DNA of 37,019 nucleotides from Deltaproteobacteria bacterium. GTDB taxonomy: Bacteria > Myxococcota_A > UBA796 > UBA9615. Under the pieces are notes generated by a model, which was given only the letters and a program-made list of their open reading frames with translations, did no database searches and was not told where the DNA came from. The stretch is taken from positions 1-37,019 of the forward strand of contig PBPL01000223.1 of the NCBI GenBank assembly GCA_002724675.1, written 5' to 3'. The translations under genes were made by a program, and so were the position numbers. Positions 33,215-37,019 of this stretch are shown piece by piece. Position 1 is the first letter of the stretch; every line of letters begins with the position of its first letter.

Positions 33215-34651
33215 ATGCTGCGCTTGTCATCACTGAGGACCCGTTGCCGGTTGTCCTGCACGCCCATCTCTTTGTTGTCCGTCCTACTGGCCACCCTCCT
33301 CGCCACGCCCGCGATCGCAGACACTGACGATGCAGTCTCTGACAGCGAAGTCGAGGCCGTGCCGGCGGACACTGCTCCCCCCGCCCAGACCTCAACGGAA
33401 GCATCCGGCACAGAGAAGGCCCCAGCAGCCAAAGCCGCCGAAACTCCCGCGGGGGACGAGGCCCAGGACGACCAGCCCACTAAAGCGACACCAGCAACGG
33501 CCATGGCCGCTGTGGCTCGTCTCGTCTCGGGCAGTCGGGTGGGCGGTGGCGTCCTCGTCGCCCCAGATCTCGTGATGACACTCCTAGACCGGGTCGGTCT
33601 GGGCTATCGGGTCGACGTTCGTCTGGGCAATGGCCACCAAGCCACCGGGCGCATCAGCAAAGTAGACAAGGCGCGGGGTCTGGCGTTAGTTCGCCTGGAC
33701 GAGCCGGCACCGGCCAGCGGAGTAGCCACCCTCGCCACACGCCCAGCAGCACGGGGCGATGCGGTCACCATCATCGGTCACGGCGGCTCTGTCGGTCTGT
33801 CGGCGGACTATGCGGAGCTCCGCGGGCTCACCAGCTTCAGCACGGTGCAGGCCCAGGTAGCGGCCGACGCCTACGAGAGACCAGGAGACTACGATGGCGA
33901 CTGGGCAACCAACTTCCTGGTGGACCGCAGCGCCGGCTCAGGGGATGAAGGGAGCCCCGTGTTCTCGGCATCCGGCGAGCTGCTGGGGCTCCTGCGAGGA
34001 GCCGTCGAAGGGGGTGGTGGCCGAGGCTTGGTCGCAGCCACAGCCGATCTCCGGAGGCTTCTGGACGCGCCAGAGCCCGAGCGCGCCTACCGAAAGCCAC
34101 ATCACATGCAGTCGTGGGCGGGCTTTGGGGTCGCCTTCCACAACCGGCCCAGCCACATCGCGGGACTCGTCACCCTCGGGCTCCGCATTGCCTTTCTGGA
34201 TGCGCTCCGTCTCGAGCCTTGGTTCGAGGTGGACATGGGCTCTCGCGCCGCCATTCAGACGCCCGTCGAGCGTCCCCGAGACTTGTGGTGGTCCGTGGAG
34301 GGTGGGCTCAGCTTCGGCTACAGGCTCCCGCTGTTCTCCGAGGGCAGCCGCAGCTATGTCGTTCCCACCGCGGGTCTGCGTCTCGGCTGGAACCGCTTCC
34401 AGCACAATCAACAGTCACTGGTACCGAGCTGTCAGGACGGCGACTGCAGCTGGATCGTCCAAAAGACGACGGACCAGGAGCGAAGCTTCCGCGCCGGAGC
34501 CGACCTGGGTGTCGATGTACGGCACGGGAAGATCCGCATCGGCTATCGCTACTTCTTGTCCCCCGCAGACATGAAGGGGCATGCCATGCACCGCATCGTC
34601 ATGACGGTCGACGGCTGGCCGATCCCCCTTGGCCTCGGCGACACCCACTGA
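33215..34651 (+). CDS. Trypsin-fold pseudoprotease fused to a probable outer-membrane beta-barrel
   Basis: A 478-residue exported protein. A signal sequence (cleavage near TPAIA, residue 35) is followed by a disordered Ala/Pro/Glu/Thr linker (37-96). Residues about 97-284 look like a chymotrypsin/HtrA-type fold: VGGGVLVAPDLVMT, ARGLALVRLD, GDAVTIIGHGG and GSGDEGSPVFSASGELLGLL. The catalytic positions are all changed: the TAAH-type histidine is D125 in MTLLDRV, the DLALL-type aspartate is G155 in RGLALVRL, and the GDSGSP serine is E245 in GDEGSP. It should be inactive as a protease. Residues 300-478 alternate in a strand-like pattern (WAGFGVAFHN, GLSFGYRLPL, AGLRLGWNRF, KIRIGYRYF) and probably form an eight-to-ten-strand barrel. 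GGAG at 33206 gives the start; it is preceded by the CCCTG repeat. Confidence 0.72.
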   Translation: MLRLSSLRTRCRLSCTPISLLSVLLATLLATPAIADTDDAVSDSEVEAVPADTAPPAQTSTEASGTEKAPAAKAAETPAGDEAQDDQPTKATPATAMAAVARLVSGSRVGGGVLVAPDLVMTLLDRVGLGYRVDVRLGNGHQATGRISKVDKARGLALVRLDEPAPASGVATLATRPAARGDAVTIIGHGGSVGLSADYAELRGLTSFSTVQAQVAADAYERPGDYDGDWATNFLVDRSAGSGDEGSPVFSASGELLGLLRGAVEGGGGRGLVAATADLRRLLDAPEPERAYRKPHHMQSWAGFGVAFHNRPSHIAGLVTLGLRIAFLDALRLEPWFEVDMGSRAAIQTPVERPRDLWWSVEGGLSFGYRLPLFSEGSRSYVVPTAGLRLGWNRFQHNQQSLVPSCQDGDCSWIVQKTTDQERSFRAGADLGVDVRHGKIRIGYRYFLSPADMKGHAMHRIVMTVDGWPIPLGLGDTH

Positions 34652-34714
34652 GCGGCGATGAACTAGAGAGGGTTGCGTTGCCTCGGGGGCACTCGCAGTC
34701 GATCGCTCCGACGC

Positions 34715-37019
34715 TCAGGGCCACACAGGAACAGAGATCATGTCCTGAAGCTCGGGGAAGTCCCACATGTGCGTGGTGTAGCCCAGGTCGACCAGAGAAA
34801 AGTTGGCGTCCCCATCGTTGACGGCCAGCATCAAGGTGCGGTCTAGATCCCACCATGGGTCCTGGTACGACACCACCAGATCGACATCGCCATCTGCATC
34901 CCAGTCATAGGGATAGAGCCAGCCATAGCCAGGCAGGTTGTCGTCGGGCAGCCCACCCCCTGGATCCGGTGTGACATCAAAGCTCTCTACACCGAGACCT
35001 GAGGGATTGCCGGGATTGAGTGGGTCCTGGAGCCAGATCCAAGTCTGGCCCGCATCCCCGTCATCATCGAGACCACCGATGAAGTCAACCAATCCATCGC
35101 CATTGAAGTCGGCCATGGCGGCTCCGTTGATTCGGCGAGAGAGCACGAACACCCCAAAGATGCCCGCGTCGAAGCTGCCTGTACCAAGCCCCTCGTGCAC
35201 CTGACAGTAGGTAAGCGGCGCAATGGAGAACGACTGGTTGCTGCACTCGACAAGGTCTACGAACCCGTCGCCGGTCACATCCAAGGGCGGCGAGATGAAC
35301 AACTCGCGGGTGTCCGGCGTCTGTGGGTTGGGGTGCCAGCTGAGGTCGAAGGGGCGAGCCCCTGTTGTGCTGCTGGGGATTCGCTCCCACTCCACACCAT
35401 CGCCTTCATTAAGCCAAGTCCACCCCCGCCCGTCGAAGAAGTCCCAGCCGACTACATCCAGATCGCCATCGTTGTCCAGATCCGCAGCCGCGTAAGGGTC
35501 CGACAGTCCCCACAGATCCATGCCGTCGTTGTTGTCGATGTTGATCTGATCGAAGCCCCCCACGCAGTCGGATCGGAACAGGCGAGCATGCATCACGTTG
35601 TTGGTGCCCAAGACCTGCTCTCGACTCGTGATGAAGTCTTGATACCCATCCCCATCAAAGTCTCCGGCAACCGCACCAAAGGCGGTTCCTAGACCGAATG
35701 GGTTGTAGGTCTCCGGAGAGTCGAATTGTCCGGAAGATCGGTCATAGGCCCACAGCTCCACAGAGTCTTCGTGGATGCCTTTGACAAAGAACTCATCGTC
35801 CACTGCCCCATCGTCCACGACGTCGTTGCAGTCATTGTCGACATCGTCACAGAGAATCTCGTCGGCATCTGAGTTGATGTCGTCATCGGTGTCATCACAG
35901 TCACCGTCGCACTCCGCCTCACCGTCACCGTCGTCATCGGTCTCTTGGCCGGGCTCACCAGGGTCGCCCGAGTCCTCGAGGCCATTGCAGTCGTTGTCGA
36001 CACCGTCACACCGCTCGGGCGCTCCTGGATAGTCGTTCGCTGCCGCGTCGTTGCAGTCGGCAAGAGCACCGTAGGTGGCTAGGCAGCCTGGATCATCGGC
36101 ATCGAAGTAGCCGTCCGAGTCGCCATCAAAGCCCTCGTCGACAGAGTCATCACAGTCGTTGTCCTCGTCATCGCAGATCTCGTCCGCATCGGGATGGATG
36201 AGGTCTTGCTCGTCGTCACAGTCCCCATCCACAGCGGAGTAGCCACCCGGCTGGTCACAAGCGGTGACCGTCTGGGCCGTCAGACCGTAGTCGTCACCAT
36301 CCCCATCCAGGTACCAGGTCGACGCTTCCGGCCCATCATCTTCGTCCGTGTCGTCGTTGCAGTCGTTGTCCAGCCCATCACAAAGCTCTGGAGCCTCTGG
36401 GTTGGTGAGCTCATACGTGTCGTCGCAGTCCCCGTCGACAGCCGCGTAGCCCACGGGCTGCTCGCAAGCCGAGACTGTGTCGCTCCCTAGACCATAGTTG
36501 TCACCGTCCACATCCAGGTACCAGGTCGATGCGTCGGCGCTATCGTCCTCGTCGGTTCCCGGGTCGCAGTCATTGTCCACTCCGTCGCAGACCTCAGCCT
36601 GACCGGGATACACAGCCGGATCCGAATCGTCGCAGTCGCCCTCGCTTACAGTGAAGCCATCCGAGTCGGCATCGATCTCCGCCGAATCGTCGTCGTCACC
36701 GGTGTCGTCATCGCCCACATCATCATCGTCGTCGTCGTCGCCGGTGTCGTCGTCGTCACCTAGGTCATCGTCGTCGCCGGTATCGTCATCGCCCGCATCA
36801 TCGTCGTCGCCCGCATCATCGTCGTCGCCCGAGTCATCGTCGTCACCGGAATCATCGTCATCACCGGAATCATCGTCATCACCCGTGTCGTCGTCATCGC
36901 CGGTGTCGTCGTCACCCGTATCGTCGTCACCTAGGTCATCGTCGTCGGCGGTGTCGTCGTCGTCGTCATCGTCGCCGGTGTCGTCGTCGTCATCACCAGC
37001 GTCGTCATCGTCATCGCCG
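34715..37019 (-). CDS. Large secreted repeat protein: acidic GDDDD linker, MopE-type repeats, FG-GAP/VCBS domain (5' partial)
   Basis: The 3' part of a large surface protein; the frame is open to the window edge, so start and signal peptide are not seen. In protein order it has at least 110 residues of Asp-rich GDDDD units (37019 to about 36675); a Cys/Asp-rich region (36673-35810) with four to five MopE/putative-metal-binding units such as DGDCDD, PGAPERCDGVDNDCNG and two near-identical units around ASTWYLDxDGDxYGL; then a beta-propeller-like domain with FG-GAP/VCBS calcium motifs (FDGDGYQDFITS, LDNDGDLDVVGW, VTGDGFVDLVEC, FNGDGLVDFIGG, WDADGDVDLVVS). Such proteins are exported and may bind calcium or other metals at the surface. 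The end is TAA-side MISVPVWP. Function (adhesin, metal capture) is not determined. GTG 36718 is an internal codon, not a start. Confidence 0.88.
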   Translation of the reverse strand, partial: GDDDDDAGDDDDDTGDDDDDDDTADDDDLGDDDTGDDDTGDDDDTGDDDDSGDDDDSGDDDDSGDDDDAGDDDDAGDDDTGDDDDLGDDDDTGDDDDDDDVGDDDTGDDDDSAEIDADSDGFTVSEGDCDDSDPAVYPGQAEVCDGVDNDCDPGTDEDDSADASTWYLDVDGDNYGLGSDTVSACEQPVGYAAVDGDCDDTYELTNPEAPELCDGLDNDCNDDTDEDDGPEASTWYLDGDGDDYGLTAQTVTACDQPGGYSAVDGDCDDEQDLIHPDADEICDDEDNDCDDSVDEGFDGDSDGYFDADDPGCLATYGALADCNDAAANDYPGAPERCDGVDNDCNGLEDSGDPGEPGQETDDDGDGEAECDGDCDDTDDDINSDADEILCDDVDNDCNDVVDDGAVDDEFFVKGIHEDSVELWAYDRSSGQFDSPETYNPFGLGTAFGAVAGDFDGDGYQDFITSREQVLGTNNVMHARLFRSDCVGGFDQINIDNNDGMDLWGLSDPYAAADLDNDGDLDVVGWDFFDGRGWTWLNEGDGVEWERIPSSTTGARPFDLSWHPNPQTPDTRELFISPPLDVTGDGFVDLVECSNQSFSIAPLTYCQVHEGLGTGSFDAGIFGVFVLSRRINGAAMADFNGDGLVDFIGGLDDDGDAGQTWIWLQDPLNPGNPSGLGVESFDVTPDPGGGLPDDNLPGYGWLYPYDWDADGDVDLVVSYQDPWWDLDRTLMLAVNDGDANFSLVDLGYTTHMWDFPELQDMISVPVWP
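35810..36673 (-). repeat. MopE-type metal-binding repeat region
   Basis: This part of the terminal gene encodes repeats of about 45-70 residues with the pattern DGDCDD...PxAxExCDGxDNDCxxxxDE. Two neighbouring units share ASTWYLD and YGL segments and are close copies; the others are more diverged. The pattern matches the putative metal-binding motif first noted in MopE-like proteins. Confidence 0.8.
36665..37019 (-). repeat. In-frame acidic tandem repeat (GDDDD, 18-base units)
   Basis: GAC/GAT codons in blocks of three to seven are separated by a pair of the type Thr-Gly, Ala-Gly, Ser-Gly, Leu-Gly or Val-Gly, giving about sixteen hexapeptide-like units in tandem. Most units are 18 bases; a few are 15 or up to 27, always multiples of three, so the frame is kept. 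The array runs off the end of the window. Confidence 0.9.

Noticed and set aside
36719-37019. Tandem direct repeats considered as a CRISPR array
   Set aside because: Units are contiguous 18-base codon repeats in an open frame with no unique spacers.

Overview
The window is gene-dense, GC-rich (by eye a little above 60 %) bacterial chromosome from a Gram-negative organism with an LPS-bearing outer membrane: it carries BamD, LpxC, an OmpA-family porin, Lgt and two LspA proteins. Several traits fit a deltaproteobacterial or Myxococcota-type lineage: a large surface protein with GDDDD-rich linkers, MopE-type putative metal-binding repeats and FG-GAP/VCBS repeats; an OmpA protein with thrombospondin type-3 calcium repeats; tandem lspA genes; a GldF/GldG/DUF4340 set; and an FHA-GGDEF protein. 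This placement is inferred from gene content only. I saw no rRNA, tRNA, CRISPR array, insertion sequence or phage gene.

Layout. (1) 11-886 is bamD on the minus strand. Divergent from it runs a plus-strand housekeeping block (1129-10131): DUF1844 protein, clpB, FHA-GGDEF diguanylate cyclase, a small Cys-rich protein, yebC, ruvC-ruvA-ruvB, a DUF192 lipoprotein and lpxC. (2) 10144-17589 is an accessory block with a SAM methyltransferase, three radical SAM proteins (two with a B12-binding-type N-terminal domain, one with a SPASM-like C-terminus), two GT2 glycosyltransferases and a DUF2752 membrane protein. It looks like an undescribed cell-surface or small-molecule pathway. (3) 17683-21361 holds gldF-like, gldG-like and DUF4340 genes behind their own promoter-like sequence, with no ABC ATPase beside them. 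(4) The OmpA/TSP3 gene (minus) is divergent from a lipoprotein-maturation operon: degenerate Nudix, lspA, second lspA, lgt. (5) comEC is split into two translationally overlapping cistrons on the minus strand. (6) tatD (plus) converges on a tight minus-strand operon: 4-TM protein, coiled-coil membrane protein, plsX, HAD/App1-like phosphatase domain protein. (7) The end holds a trypsin-fold pseudoprotease fused to a probable beta-barrel, then a large secreted repeat protein whose 5' end lies beyond the window.

Common threads are envelope building (BAM assembly, lipid A, phospholipid precursor, lipoprotein processing, surface proteins) and DNA handling (RuvABC, ComEC). Notable oddities: two lipid-synthesis genes (lpxC, plsX) lack an ATG/GTG/TTG where family homology says the protein begins; BamD lacks a lipobox; the trypsin-like domain has lost all three catalytic residues; the Nudix box has lost its metal-binding glutamates; and a perfect pentanucleotide repeat sits just upstream of the pseudoprotease ribosome-binding site. 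No stretch longer than about 300 bases is without a gene. The largest gaps are the divergent intergenic regions 887-1128, 23317-23521 and 28969-29204.
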